From Nitrosomonas mobilis (GTDB taxonomy: Bacteria > Pseudomonadota > Gammaproteobacteria > Burkholderiales > Nitrosomonadaceae), in contig NZ_FMWO01000060.1 in assembly GCF_900103035.1 (NCBI RefSeq), positions 1 to 58,708 of the forward strand: 58,708 nt of DNA. The letters run 5' to 3'. Below are positions 47,285 through 55,401 of this stretch, piece by piece. Each line of letters opens with the position of its first letter. The stretch's first letter is position 1. Made by a program: the position numbers and the translations under genes. The notes beneath the pieces are model-generated. The model had not been told where the DNA came from. It was given only the letters and a program-made list of their open reading frames with translations, and did no database searches.

Positions 47285-47395
47285 GAGGTCGCTTCAGAAA
47301 ACGGAAAAAATCGTACGCTAAGATTCAGAGAGCGGCCGTTACAACCGCTGCGAAAGCCTTGACGTACTTTAAATTCCGTTTTCTGAGACGACCCC
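47285..47395. mobile_element. 111-bp element of two Tn21-type inverted repeats (TIME-like)
   Basis: Left repeat 47285-47322 and right repeat 47358-47395 are each 38 bp and inverted to one another, with the TCAGAAAACGG core, an outer GGGGTCG-like end and an inner ACG(C/T)(T/C)AAG end. Only 35 bp lie between. This matches the idea of Tn3-derived miniature elements that can be moved by a Tn3-family transposase. No 5-bp target duplication was seen. The left repeat shares most of its bases with the solo repeat at 3086-3123. Confidence 0.6.
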
Positions 47396-47421
47396 TATTT
47401 TGGAATTCTATGTGTTGGTAA

Positions 47422-47535
47422 GATCATGTTGAAACAACAGAAGAGAAATTTATTGAGGCTGCCAAAGTAATCAAAGAGGAAGGCATTGATGCCTTTATTG
47501 GCTCTGGCAAAGATATGAAACATCAGACAAAGTAA
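47422..47535 (+). pseudogene. Short C-terminal coding fragment, unidentified
   Basis: The frame DHVETTEEKFIEAAKVIKEE then GIDAFIGSGKDMKHQTK is open from TAA 47419 to TAA 47533. It reads like the helical end of a real protein, but there is no start and no recognised family. It lies between the miniature element and the TnpA relic. Confidence 0.3.
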
Positions 47536-47548
47536 GCGTTACAATTGT

Positions 47549-47898
47549 TCAACGTACTTTAATTTCCCTTTCGTCAAACATCCCCGCAATGGTTTCAATG
47601 TCGATCTGGTTGATCGGTTTAATCAGAAACTTCTCGTACAACTCTGGGTTATCGGCGTAAGACAGGGCTTGTAATTGATCGTTAAGGTCGGTAAATCGCG
47701 GCTCAAAACGCAAACCAAACCAGTGCAGAATTGCAAAGTTTGCCTTGTAAAGCTGTGCATATCGCCGGTAATCGCGGTCGGCACAATATCGGATGTGTTT
47801 CGATACCAGATATCGAAAACATGATGGGCTACGTATTCATGCGCACCGATTAGGTAGTCGTTAAGCGGTATGTGGTTGTACAACAGGGTATAGGCCAC
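47549..47898 (-). pseudogene. Tn3-family transposase (TnpA) C-terminal relic
   Basis: On the minus strand the frame reads AYTLLYNHIPLN, IGAHEYVAHHVFDIWYRNTS then DIVPTAITGDMHS. A one-base shift follows, and then NFAILHWFGLRFEPRFTDLN and FLIKPINQIDIETIAGMF, to TGA 47549-47551. These are the catalytic C-terminal motifs of Tn3-family transposases (normally about 990 residues); only about 115 remain. The missing upstream part is not found before 47994. Confidence 0.75.
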
Positions 47899-47993
47899 TA
47901 CGCCTTATAAGGTTTTTAGTGACCAGTGATCGGATCAAAATCGTTGGCTTCAATAGCAGCGTACATAATGCTGCTGCATGAGTATGCGAATTT

Positions 47994-48611
47994 TTAATGA
48001 CCACCGTGCTCGTGGTCATTATCTTGACTGTGACTGTGCCCGTGACTGTGACTGTGACTGTGACCTTGATCATGATCATGATCATGATCATGATCTTGCA
48101 CAGACCTGATGAGACTTTGATATTGCTCAGGTGTCATGTGACTTAATTTTAGAACGAAAGCCACCATTCCCCAAATAGCTTGATCGTCATGACTGAGACC
48201 CCATGCTGGCATAGCAGTCATTTTTAATCCGTTTTTTATCACCCAGAAGTGCGCTCTGGCGCGTTCCAAGTGTTTGGCTGGATCATTGATAGGTGTGCGC
48301 TGGTGGAATATAGGCGCTTGAGGATACAGGCCGATTGAGAGTTCTGTCGGTTCGATACCAGGCGCTAAGTGGCATACCGTGCACATGGCGTCGTAGTGTT
48401 CGGCGCCTTGAGCAAGCATTTCCGCATCTTCCAGCGAAGGTACCGTTAAGTCCTTGGCACGCGATTCGATGGAGCTTTCGCGCACCCATTCGATTATTTT
48501 CTCGGTGATGCTCCAGTGTTTTTCTGTGGCTGCCATATTGTAAGCGCTTGGTCCAAAAGCGATGGTGGCCACTATGAGTGATGCCAATAAAAGACTAAGA
48601 ATTATTTTCAT
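47994..48611 (-). CDS. Class I cytochrome c with His/Asp/Ser repeat tail
   Basis: The 205-residue protein has an N-terminal signal or anchor (LSLLLASLIVATIAFGPSAY) and one cytochrome c domain. Haem attachment is CTVCH at about residues 77-81, and the probable sixth ligand is the Met of KMTAMPAWG. After residue 170 the tail is almost only His, Asp, Ser and Gly, built on two hexanucleotide repeats (His-Asp and His-Ser dipeptides). It could bind metals such as Cu, Ni or Zn. It should be periplasmic, membrane tethered or soluble. It stands alone beside mobile-element relics, but base composition is like the chromosome. Confidence 0.88.
   Translation of the reverse strand: MKIILSLLLASLIVATIAFGPSAYNMAATEKHWSITEKIIEWVRESSIESRAKDLTVPSLEDAEMLAQGAEHYDAMCTVCHLAPGIEPTELSIGLYPQAPIFHQRTPINDPAKHLERARAHFWVIKNGLKMTAMPAWGLSHDDQAIWGMVAFVLKLSHMTPEQYQSLIRSVQDHDHDHDHDQGHSHSHSHGHSHSQDNDHEHGGH
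48010..48096 (+). repeat. Hexanucleotide repeats encoding His-Asp and His-Ser
   Basis: On the plus strand, TGACTG-type units occupy about 48028-48063 and ATCATG units about 48068-48093. Because the unit is six bases, copy-number change would lengthen or shorten the His-rich tail without frameshift. Confidence 0.7.
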
Positions 48612-48792
48612 TTCCAGGCCTTAAAAAAGTATTCGGTGCTTAGTTTCAACGCTGAGTGATTCCTGGTTCCATAGTACTTTTAATTTTAATGAGAATCAAT
48701 TTGGGTATAGGGGGATTTACCACATAGCTGCCAAAAATGTCATCTTTATTTAGGCTATGTCTGCATTAAACGTTGGAACTACCTTTTTGTCG

Positions 48793-49844
48793 GGCTATGT
48801 CATCGTTAATTGTGGAATTTTAATATTATCTTAGTATCTAATGATTTACCTATGATTTTAATGGGAGATCATTATAAGAAATGCTGAATTTATGAAATTA
48901 CTTACAGCCATGCGCGAATTAGATCATCATCAGCGGAAAGTGTTGAATACTGCATTGAATAGACAATCTGACGGACTTAGAGTGATTGAATTGATTGAAA
49001 CTAGCTTTGATACTAAAAGCGCCTGTCCGCACTGTGCTAATGTAGAGCTATACTGTCACGGCTGGGTCAGCGGGTTACAACGTTATTATTGTAAGCACTG
49101 CCGCAAAACCTTCAATGCTCTCACAGGCACGCCGCTCGCTCATCTTCGCGATAAGTCAAAATGGCTGAACTACCTCGCCACAATGATGCAATCACTAACA
49201 GTGCGGCAATCCGCAGCCAATACCGACATACATCGGAACACCAGTTTCCGCTGGCGGCATCGTTTTTTGAGTTGGATTACTCAGGATCGTCCCGCTAAGC
49301 TTCACGGCATTACTGAAGCCGATGAAACGTATATACTCGAATCTAATAAAGGCAAGCGGGATCTTGGCCGTAAGGCACGTAAGCGTGGCGGTAGTGCCAC
49401 ACAACGAGGGATCTCTACAGAACAGGTCTGTGTGTTGGTAGCTCGTGATCGTTCGGGACAAACGTTGGACTTCGTCACCGGTAACGGACCGCTCACCAAG
49501 AAACTTCTTGTCGCCGCTCTAAAGCCGACGCTGGATACGGATGCTCTTCTGGTCAGTGATGCTAATCCGACCTACAAGACCTTTTGCATGGCAGAAGGCA
49601 TCAGTCACGAAGTCGTCAATCTTAGCGAAGGTCAGCGGGTTCGTGGCGCTCATCATGTACAGAATGTTAATGCTTATCATAGCCGGCTTAAACGGTGGCT
49701 GGAGCGCTTTAACGGCGTGGCGACCAAATACTTGTCAAACTATCTGGGTTGGCAACGAGCTTTTGAACAGCACAGTCAAATCACACCAGAAACCTTGCTC
49801 AATTCTGCCTTGAGTGATTTCCAACAATTAACGGTGACATAGCC
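48793..49844 (+). mobile_element. IS1595-family insertion sequence, about 1.05 kb
   Basis: The inverted repeat GGCTATGTCA(T/C)CGTTAATTGT lies at 48793-48813 and 49824-49844 with one mismatch, enclosing one intact transposase. A second copy of the end (GGCTATGTC-TGCATTAA) occurs 40 bp further out at 48753. There is no clear target duplication. On the right it abuts the C-terminal codons of an IS256-family gene. Confidence 0.85.
48892..49842 (+). CDS. IS1595-family transposase
   Basis: The 316-residue transposase has an N-terminal zinc ribbon (CPHCANVE, CKHCRKTFN at about residues 42-72), a helix-turn-helix stretch (VRQSAANTDIHRNTSFRWRH) and a DDE-type core (GITEADETYILESNKGKRDL, then LLVSDANPTYKTFC and a late Asn/Glu region with HVQNVNAYHSRLKRWLERFN). 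The gene appears intact, and its stop lies inside the right inverted repeat. It differs clearly from the other IS1595-family copy at 7612-8496 and so comes from a separate arrival. Confidence 0.88.
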   Translation: MKLLTAMRELDHHQRKVLNTALNRQSDGLRVIELIETSFDTKSACPHCANVELYCHGWVSGLQRYYCKHCRKTFNALTGTPLAHLRDKSKWLNYLATMMQSLTVRQSAANTDIHRNTSFRWRHRFLSWITQDRPAKLHGITEADETYILESNKGKRDLGRKARKRGGSATQRGISTEQVCVLVARDRSGQTLDFVTGNGPLTKKLLVAALKPTLDTDALLVSDANPTYKTFCMAEGISHEVVNLSEGQRVRGAHHVQNVNAYHSRLKRWLERFNGVATKYLSNYLGWQRAFEQHSQITPETLLNSALSDFQQLTVT

Positions 49845-50020
49845 TTTCCTAACGATGACGCCGTGATCAAATTGTTCTATTTGGCGCTCAGCAATATAGT
49901 CAAAAGATGGTCTAGGCCAATAAGAGATTGGAAACCTGCACTAAACAGGTTTACTATTCAGTTTAACGAAAGAATGCCCAGGCAATATTAACCACCATTT
50001 ACACAAAATCTAGGACGCCC
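49845..50020 (+). pseudogene. IS256-family transposase C-terminal relic and IS end
   Basis: The frame FPNDDAVIKLFYLALSNIVK then WSRPIRDWKPALNRFTIQFN ends at TAA 49989-49991. This is the standard C-terminus of the main IS256 transposase branch and differs from the fragments at 124-417. TTTACACAAAATCTAGGACG after the stop fits an IS256 right end near 50020. Everything upstream was replaced by the IS1595 element. Confidence 0.65.
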
Positions 50021-50026
50021 TCCGTG

Positions 50027-50062
50027 ATTTTAATCTCCATCTGCACAGATGGAGATTAAAAT
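50027..50062. promoter_or_regulatory. 17-bp perfect inverted repeat upstream of the cyanophycin locus
   Basis: ATTTTAATCTCCATCTG and its exact complement are separated by two bases (CA). It lies 62 bp before the start of the ABC exporter and just beyond the IS256 end. It could be an operator, or a terminator insulating the operon from IS transcription; T-rich and A-rich arms would give a T-run on both strands. Confidence 0.5.
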
Positions 50063-50124
50063 GAATACTGCCACTTCAGTTATTTTTCTTCACTAAAACT
50101 CGACGGTATTTTACAGCCTAGCGA

Positions 50125-52422
50125 ATGCAGCAAACCTCTCCTTTATCTATCAGTATCATTCCTTCACCGTGGGCTGAATCACTTTCACCGCAGCTACATG
50201 ACGAAGAAAGGGTGCTAGCGTGGATCGCCATTGATCTCGATACCCGGCTGTATTTTGCAACCGGCATTGTGGTGGTAACTTCCTGGCGACTTCTGGCGAA
50301 AATGGCTGGCGATGAGGGATGGCAAGCTTGGTATTTTCTGCATGATATGGCGCTAACGCAGCGTGATCATGCCGGTGTGGGATACTTGGAATTATTTGAT
50401 GGCCACTCGCGTTTGGCGTATTGGCGTTATCGGCTGGGTAACGATCAGGCCGTCAGCCACTTAATCGAGAGTTTTACGCAGCAGCACGATCATCATGTAA
50501 ACGGTAAAACATTCCCGCATGACGACGGACAAGCTTATTGCCCCCGCTGTAGAATTACGCTGGCAAGCGATCAAGAAGAATGTCCGGTTTGTGACAAGCA
50601 AACGCTTGCCCCCCCTTCAACCTGGACGTTACTTCGTTTATGGCGTTTTGCGAAACCTTACAAGGGACGCTTGTTGATAGGTTTCTTATTGACACTCTGC
50701 AGTACCGCAGCTACGCTGGTACCACCCTACTTGACCATGCCCCTGATGGATAATGTGCTGATCCCGTATCAAAATGGTCAACCGATCGATGTTGAGTTAG
50801 TAAAACTATATCTTTCCGGTTTGCTGGGTGCGGCACTGCTTGCCTGGGTATTGGGGTGGGCGCGAACATATATGCTGGCTCTTGTATCCGAGCGTATCGG
50901 CGCGGATTTGCGCACCACCACCTATGAACATTTGTTGAGTTTGTCGCAAGAATATTTTGGTGGCAAACGCACCGGTGACTTGATGGCACGTATAGGCGCT
51001 GAAACTGATCGCATCAATCTCTTCATTTCGCTTCATCTACTTGATTTTGCTACTGACGTCATCATGATCTGTATGACAGCTGTGATTCTGATGTCTATCA
51101 ATCCATCACTGGCATTGGTTACCTTGGTTCCATTACCCATCATTGCATGGCTGATTCATCTGGTTAGGGATCGTCTGCGAATCGGGTTCGAAAAAGTGGA
51201 TCGTATATGGGCCGAAGTGAACAATGTATTGGCGGACACCATTCCGGGCATCCGAGTAGTAAAAGCTTTTGCTCAGGAAAAAAGAGAGTCCGTTCGTTTT
51301 CATGCCGCCAATCAGCGGAATTTGCAAATCAATGATAGGGTTAACAGAGTCTGGTCACTATTCACCCCGACCGTGACATTACTGACGGAAGTGGGATTGC
51401 TGGTGGTATGGGTGTTTGGTATCTGGCAAATATCGAAGGATCAAATTACGGTTGGCGTACTGACGGCTTTTCTCGCTTATATTGGCCGTTTCTACATCCG
51501 ACTTGATTCAATGAGCCGCATTGTGTCCGTGACACAGAAAGCTGCCGCCGGGACCAAACGCATCTTTGATATTCTAGATCATGTGTCCAGTGTTCCAGAA
51601 TCACCCAACCCAGTTCATTTGCCCACCGTGCAAGGCGGGATTGAGTTGCGGGGTGTGGGTTTTCGTTATGGAACCAGAAGTATCACACGCAATATCAATC
51701 TGGTGATTCAACCAGGCGAAATGATCGGTTTGGTTGGACACAGCGGTTCAGGAAAAAGCACATTGGTAAATTTGATTTGCCGTTTCTATGATGTCACTGA
51801 AGGCGCAATTTTTGTTGATGGCCACGATATCCGCTCGCTACCGGTTGCTGAGTATCGCAAACACATTGGTTTGGTATTGCAAGAGCCTTTTTTGTTTTAT
51901 GGCACTATTGCCGAAAATATTGCCTATGGCAAACCTGATGCAACACAATCCGACATTGTGACTGCTGCCCGAGCTGCACACGCGCATGAATTTATCTTGC
52001 GTCTGCCACATGGCTACGATTCGCTCGTTGGCGAACGGGGGCAAGCGCTATCCGGCGGTGAACGCCAGCGTATTTCCATTGCCCGTGCGCTGCTGATCAA
52101 CCCGCGGATCTTGATATTGGATGAAGCAACCTCCTCGGTCGATACCACGACTGAAAAGGACATCCAAAAAGCACTGGATAATTTAGTGCGGGGACGCACC
52201 ACAATTGCAATTGCCCATCGGCTATCAACTTTACGGGAAGCCAATCGATTGATTGTGCTTGATCGCGGCAGAATTGTTGAAATCGGCAATCATACTGAAT
52301 TAATGTCGCGGGAAGGCTATTATTACCGGTTGTATCAGGCCCAGGCACGAAATGTCGATACTGAAGAGCGAGGATTAATTCCCGCGGTCGAACCGCACAG
52401 TGTTGCAGTGGATCATAAATGA
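50125..52422 (+). CDS. Cyanophycin metabolism-associated ABC exporter with N-terminal zinc-ribbon domain
   Basis: The 765-residue protein is a half-transporter of the ABCB type. Residues 1-135 form an extra domain (ERVLAWIAIDLDTRLYFATG, PH-like by look), then a zinc ribbon CPRCRITLASDQEECPVC at about 139-156. Six membrane helices span about 185-460, with coupling segment IPGIRVVKAFAQEKRE. The ATPase has Walker A GHSGSGKST, Q-loop LVLQEPFLFYG, signature ALSGGERQRIS, Walker B ILILDEATSSVD and H-loop AIAHRLST. It overlaps the DUF1854 gene (ATGA) and precedes two cyanophycin synthetases, as in other bacteria with this cluster. The transported substrate is unknown. Confidence 0.88.
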   Translation: MQQTSPLSISIIPSPWAESLSPQLHDEERVLAWIAIDLDTRLYFATGIVVVTSWRLLAKMAGDEGWQAWYFLHDMALTQRDHAGVGYLELFDGHSRLAYWRYRLGNDQAVSHLIESFTQQHDHHVNGKTFPHDDGQAYCPRCRITLASDQEECPVCDKQTLAPPSTWTLLRLWRFAKPYKGRLLIGFLLTLCSTAATLVPPYLTMPLMDNVLIPYQNGQPIDVELVKLYLSGLLGAALLAWVLGWARTYMLALVSERIGADLRTTTYEHLLSLSQEYFGGKRTGDLMARIGAETDRINLFISLHLLDFATDVIMICMTAVILMSINPSLALVTLVPLPIIAWLIHLVRDRLRIGFEKVDRIWAEVNNVLADTIPGIRVVKAFAQEKRESVRFHAANQRNLQINDRVNRVWSLFTPTVTLLTEVGLLVVWVFGIWQISKDQITVGVLTAFLAYIGRFYIRLDSMSRIVSVTQKAAAGTKRIFDILDHVSSVPESPNPVHLPTVQGGIELRGVGFRYGTRSITRNINLVIQPGEMIGLVGHSGSGKSTLVNLICRFYDVTEGAIFVDGHDIRSLPVAEYRKHIGLVLQEPFLFYGTIAENIAYGKPDATQSDIVTAARAAHAHEFILRLPHGYDSLVGERGQALSGGERQRISIARALLINPRILILDEATSSVDTTTEKDIQKALDNLVRGRTTIAIAHRLSTLREANRLIVLDRGRIVEIGNHTELMSREGYYYRLYQAQARNVDTEERGLIPAVEPHSVAVDHK

Positions 52423-52892
52423 ACCAAGCACCTATCTTTCAATTAAAGCGCAACGCTTTCGGACGACTAATATTCAATGATCAATCGGGGATCTCGCAAG
52501 AAGGCGTCGTTCCCGTGAGGTCTTTTCCCATTACCCATCCTGATCAGGGTATTGCCTTGGTTGATTCGCATGGGCACGAATTGGTTTGGATAGAACGCTT
52601 GACGGACTTGCCCGATGATTATCGGCAACTTATCGAAGCTGAACTGGCCAGCCGCGAATTCATGCCTGAAATAAAACGCCTGTGTAAAGTATCAAACTTC
52701 ATCACACCGAGCACCTGGCACGTTGAAACCGATCGTGGCGAGACTTCCTTCATTCTTAAGGGGGAGGAAGACATTCGCCGATTGGCGAATTCCTCCTTGA
52801 TGATCACCGATAGTCATGGTATCCATTTTTTGGTCCGCGATCGCCTATCTCTTGATCGCCAGAGCCGTAAATTATTGGATCATTTTCTCTAA
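52419..52892 (+). CDS. DUF1854 family protein of the cyanophycin cluster
   Basis: The 157-residue cytosolic protein has the DUF1854 pattern: FQLKRNAFGRLIFND at the start, VPVRSFPITHPDQGIALVD, ELVWIERLTDLPDDYRQLIE, EFMPEIKRLCKVSNFITPST and WHVETDRGETSFILKGEEDI. There is no signal or membrane helix. It is translationally coupled to the ABC exporter. The recurrent pairing of the two across cyanophycin producers suggests that it works with the transporter's cytoplasmic extra domain, but its activity is not known to me. Confidence 0.85.
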   Translation: MNQAPIFQLKRNAFGRLIFNDQSGISQEGVVPVRSFPITHPDQGIALVDSHGHELVWIERLTDLPDDYRQLIEAELASREFMPEIKRLCKVSNFITPSTWHVETDRGETSFILKGEEDIRRLANSSLMITDSHGIHFLVRDRLSLDRQSRKLLDHFL

Positions 52893-53079
52893 AAGAACTC
52901 CGACGGCTGCGGAATCGACCATGCTGCATAGAACACAGACTTGCCGCGCCTGTCCGTTGCTCGCAATTTTTCAGCATTGCCATAATCGATTTGAGAATTA
53001 TTTTTTTTGCTTGTAAACCAATTAGCTTACTCGGCGTTAATGATTTCGTGTTATTACTGTTATTACTCAACTTAGATGT

Positions 53080-55401
53080 ATGCCTAATTTAAACAATTAC
53101 CCAGCAAAAGATATAAAATTTATTGAAATTAGGCATCTGAATGGTCCTAATCTATGGACTTATTATCCTGCCTTGGAAGCGACGGTTGATATTGGTGATT
53201 TGGAAGATTTTCCATCCGACAGGATTCCGGGGTTTTATGAACGTTTATCAGAATGGCTTCCTTCGCTAATTGAACATCGCTGCAGTTATGGAGAACGTGG
53301 CGGTTTTCTGCGTCGAGTAAAGGAAGGTACCTGGCCATGCCATATTCTTGAGCATGTGTCGTTGGAATTGCAGAATTTAGCAGGTATGCGCGGTGGTTTT
53401 GGCAGAGCACGCGAAACCTCGGTGCGAGGTGTATACAAAGTCGCCTTAAGCGCATGGCATGAGGAGATTACGCGCGCTGCGTTGTATTCGGCGCGAGAGC
53501 TGATATTGGCCGCGATGAACTTTGAGCAGCTCCAGCATCCTGCTTATGATGTGGCTGGTACCATTAAAAATCTTCGGGATCTGGTGGATTTGCTCTGGCT
53601 TGGTCCATCGACAGCTTGCATCGTGGATGCTGCCGCCGCGCGTAATATCCCTGCTAAACGGCTCCTCACCAAAGGAAACTTAGTTCAACTAGGCTATGGT
53701 GCATGTTGCCGACACATCTGGACGGCAGAAACGGATCGAACCCCTGCCATCGCCGAAAGTATTTCGCGCGATAAAGATTTGACTAAAGCATTGCTGCGGT
53801 CGTGTGGCGTGCCTGTACCTGAAGGGTGCATGGTTGAAAGTGCTCAAGCAGCCTGGGAAGCGGCTAACAATATTGGCTTACCCGTCGTGGTCAAACCCCG
53901 TGATGGCAATCATGGACGCGGCGTATTCATTGAATTGAGCCATCAGAGTGAAGTTGAGTCAGCTTATGATGTCGCGTTGAAAGAAGGCACTGGCGTGCTG
54001 ATTGAGCAGTATATTGCTGGTACAGAACATCGCCTGTTGGTTGTAGGTGGACAACTCGTAGCTGCTACCCGCGGTGATTCAGTATCAGTTACCGGAAACG
54101 GTACGTCAACTATCCTCGAATTAATTGAATCTCAGATTAATTCCGATCCTCGTCGTGGAACAACGGAAGATCATCCGTTGAATTTGATCCGCATCGATAG
54201 CGCAGCACGCATAGAAATTGCTCGCCAGGGTTATCTCAGTGATTCCATTGTTCCTGCTGGTGTCAGCGTCGTGATTCAACGCAGTGGAAATCATGCTTTT
54301 GACGTAACCGATCAGGTTCATCCGAGTACTGCGGCCATTGCCTCTTTGGCGGCTCGTGTAGTAGGTTTGGACATTGCTGGTATCGATCTGGTAACAAGCG
54401 ATATTTCCCGTCCGTTGAACGAACAAGGCGGTGCCATCGTTGAAGTCAACGCAGGCCCAAGCTTATTGATGCATATCAAACCTGCTGTTGGGACTCCCAG
54501 GTCAGTGGGCAAAGCAATCGTCAATCATTTATTTCCGAATCGAGAAAATGGCCGTATTCCCATCGTCGGCATTACTGGCAGCTACGGTAAAACCTCTGTT
54601 GCTTATCTTGTTGCACGGCTGTTAATTCTTGCCGGCAAACAAATTGGCTTGGCCTGCAGTGACGGGCTTTACCTGAATTACCGGAAAATCGACAGGAATG
54701 ACAGCGCTAACTGGTCTGCTGCAAATCGCACTTTGATGAATCCGACGGTTGAAGCAGCAGTATTCGAAAACGGTTTCGACACACTCCTGAATGAGGGCTT
54801 GGCCTATGATAGCTGTCAGGTGGGGGTGATCACCAATGTTGATCCAGCGCATCATTTTGGCCGGCACAGTGTTGAAACGCTGAAGCAGGTTTTCAATGTA
54901 TTGCGCACCCAGGTCGATGTCGTAACGCCTACTGCAGCAGCCATTGATGATATCGAAGAGGATATCCAGCTACCCATCGGCGCTGCAGTTCTGAATGTGA
55001 AAGATGAAATGTTGGTTGAAATGTCGGGGTTGTGCCACGGCGAAGTGATTTTCTTCAGCATTGATCCCGATTTGCCAGTGATTGCTCAACATCGTACGAA
55101 TGGAACTGGCCCCACTCAGGGCAAACGAGCTGTGATACTTCGTGAGAGTGTCGTTATGCTGGCGACAGGCTCCTGTGAATTACCGTTGATAAACCTGACT
55201 GAGATATTTTCGGATGATAATCAGCATGGTTCGGAAGAGATAGAAAATATCCTCGCCGCAATTAGTGCAGCCTGGGCACTCGGAATTGAGCCGGAACTAA
55301 TACGAAGTGGCATCCAATCATCTGGGTTCACTCAAGAAAAATATAACCCTGGAAATCAGGATTTCCCAATCGGCCTACAAACTCAAGGAATCAAACTATG
55401 A
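53080..55401 (+). CDS. Cyanophycin synthetase-like protein, short form (CphA')
   Basis: The 773-residue protein has the synthetase layout. The N-domain (about 1-165) has GTWPCHILEHVSLELQNLAG. The ATP-grasp domain (about 220-480) has VVKPRDGNHGRGVFIEL, LIEQYIAGTEHRLLVVG and AGIDLVTSD, IVEVNAGPSLLMH. A Mur-ligase-like domain begins about 495. Its P-loop is GITGSYGKTS instead of the normal G-T-N-G-K-T-T, and the usual ETARGG/DHLG segments are changed (ENGFDTLLNEGLAYDS, PAHHFG). The protein stops about 100 residues before the end of the partner, losing the Mur C-terminal lobe. It overlaps the full-length synthetase gene by ATGA. The Mur half is probably inactive while the ATP-grasp half looks active. 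Confidence 0.88.
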   Translation: MPNLNNYPAKDIKFIEIRHLNGPNLWTYYPALEATVDIGDLEDFPSDRIPGFYERLSEWLPSLIEHRCSYGERGGFLRRVKEGTWPCHILEHVSLELQNLAGMRGGFGRARETSVRGVYKVALSAWHEEITRAALYSARELILAAMNFEQLQHPAYDVAGTIKNLRDLVDLLWLGPSTACIVDAAAARNIPAKRLLTKGNLVQLGYGACCRHIWTAETDRTPAIAESISRDKDLTKALLRSCGVPVPEGCMVESAQAAWEAANNIGLPVVVKPRDGNHGRGVFIELSHQSEVESAYDVALKEGTGVLIEQYIAGTEHRLLVVGGQLVAATRGDSVSVTGNGTSTILELIESQINSDPRRGTTEDHPLNLIRIDSAARIEIARQGYLSDSIVPAGVSVVIQRSGNHAFDVTDQVHPSTAAIASLAARVVGLDIAGIDLVTSDISRPLNEQGGAIVEVNAGPSLLMHIKPAVGTPRSVGKAIVNHLFPNRENGRIPIVGITGSYGKTSVAYLVARLLILAGKQIGLACSDGLYLNYRKIDRNDSANWSAANRTLMNPTVEAAVFENGFDTLLNEGLAYDSCQVGVITNVDPAHHFGRHSVETLKQVFNVLRTQVDVVTPTAAAIDDIEEDIQLPIGAAVLNVKDEMLVEMSGLCHGEVIFFSIDPDLPVIAQHRTNGTGPTQGKRAVILRESVVMLATGSCELPLINLTEIFSDDNQHGSEEIENILAAISAAWALGIEPELIRSGIQSSGFTQEKYNPGNQDFPIGLQTQGIKL

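Noticed and set aside
48010..48096. Short direct repeats as a possible CRISPR
   Set aside because: Units are 6 bp, lie inside a coding frame and have no spacers; they encode a His-rich tail.
50125..52422. A toxin or bacteriocin exporter
   Set aside because: There is no C39 peptidase domain or precursor peptide, and the neighbours are DUF1854 and cyanophycin synthetases.
52893..53079. A 31-codon ORF with a Cys-x-x-Cys between DUF1854 and the short synthetase
   Set aside because: It has no ribosome-binding site and ends in a poly-T region; nothing supports translation.
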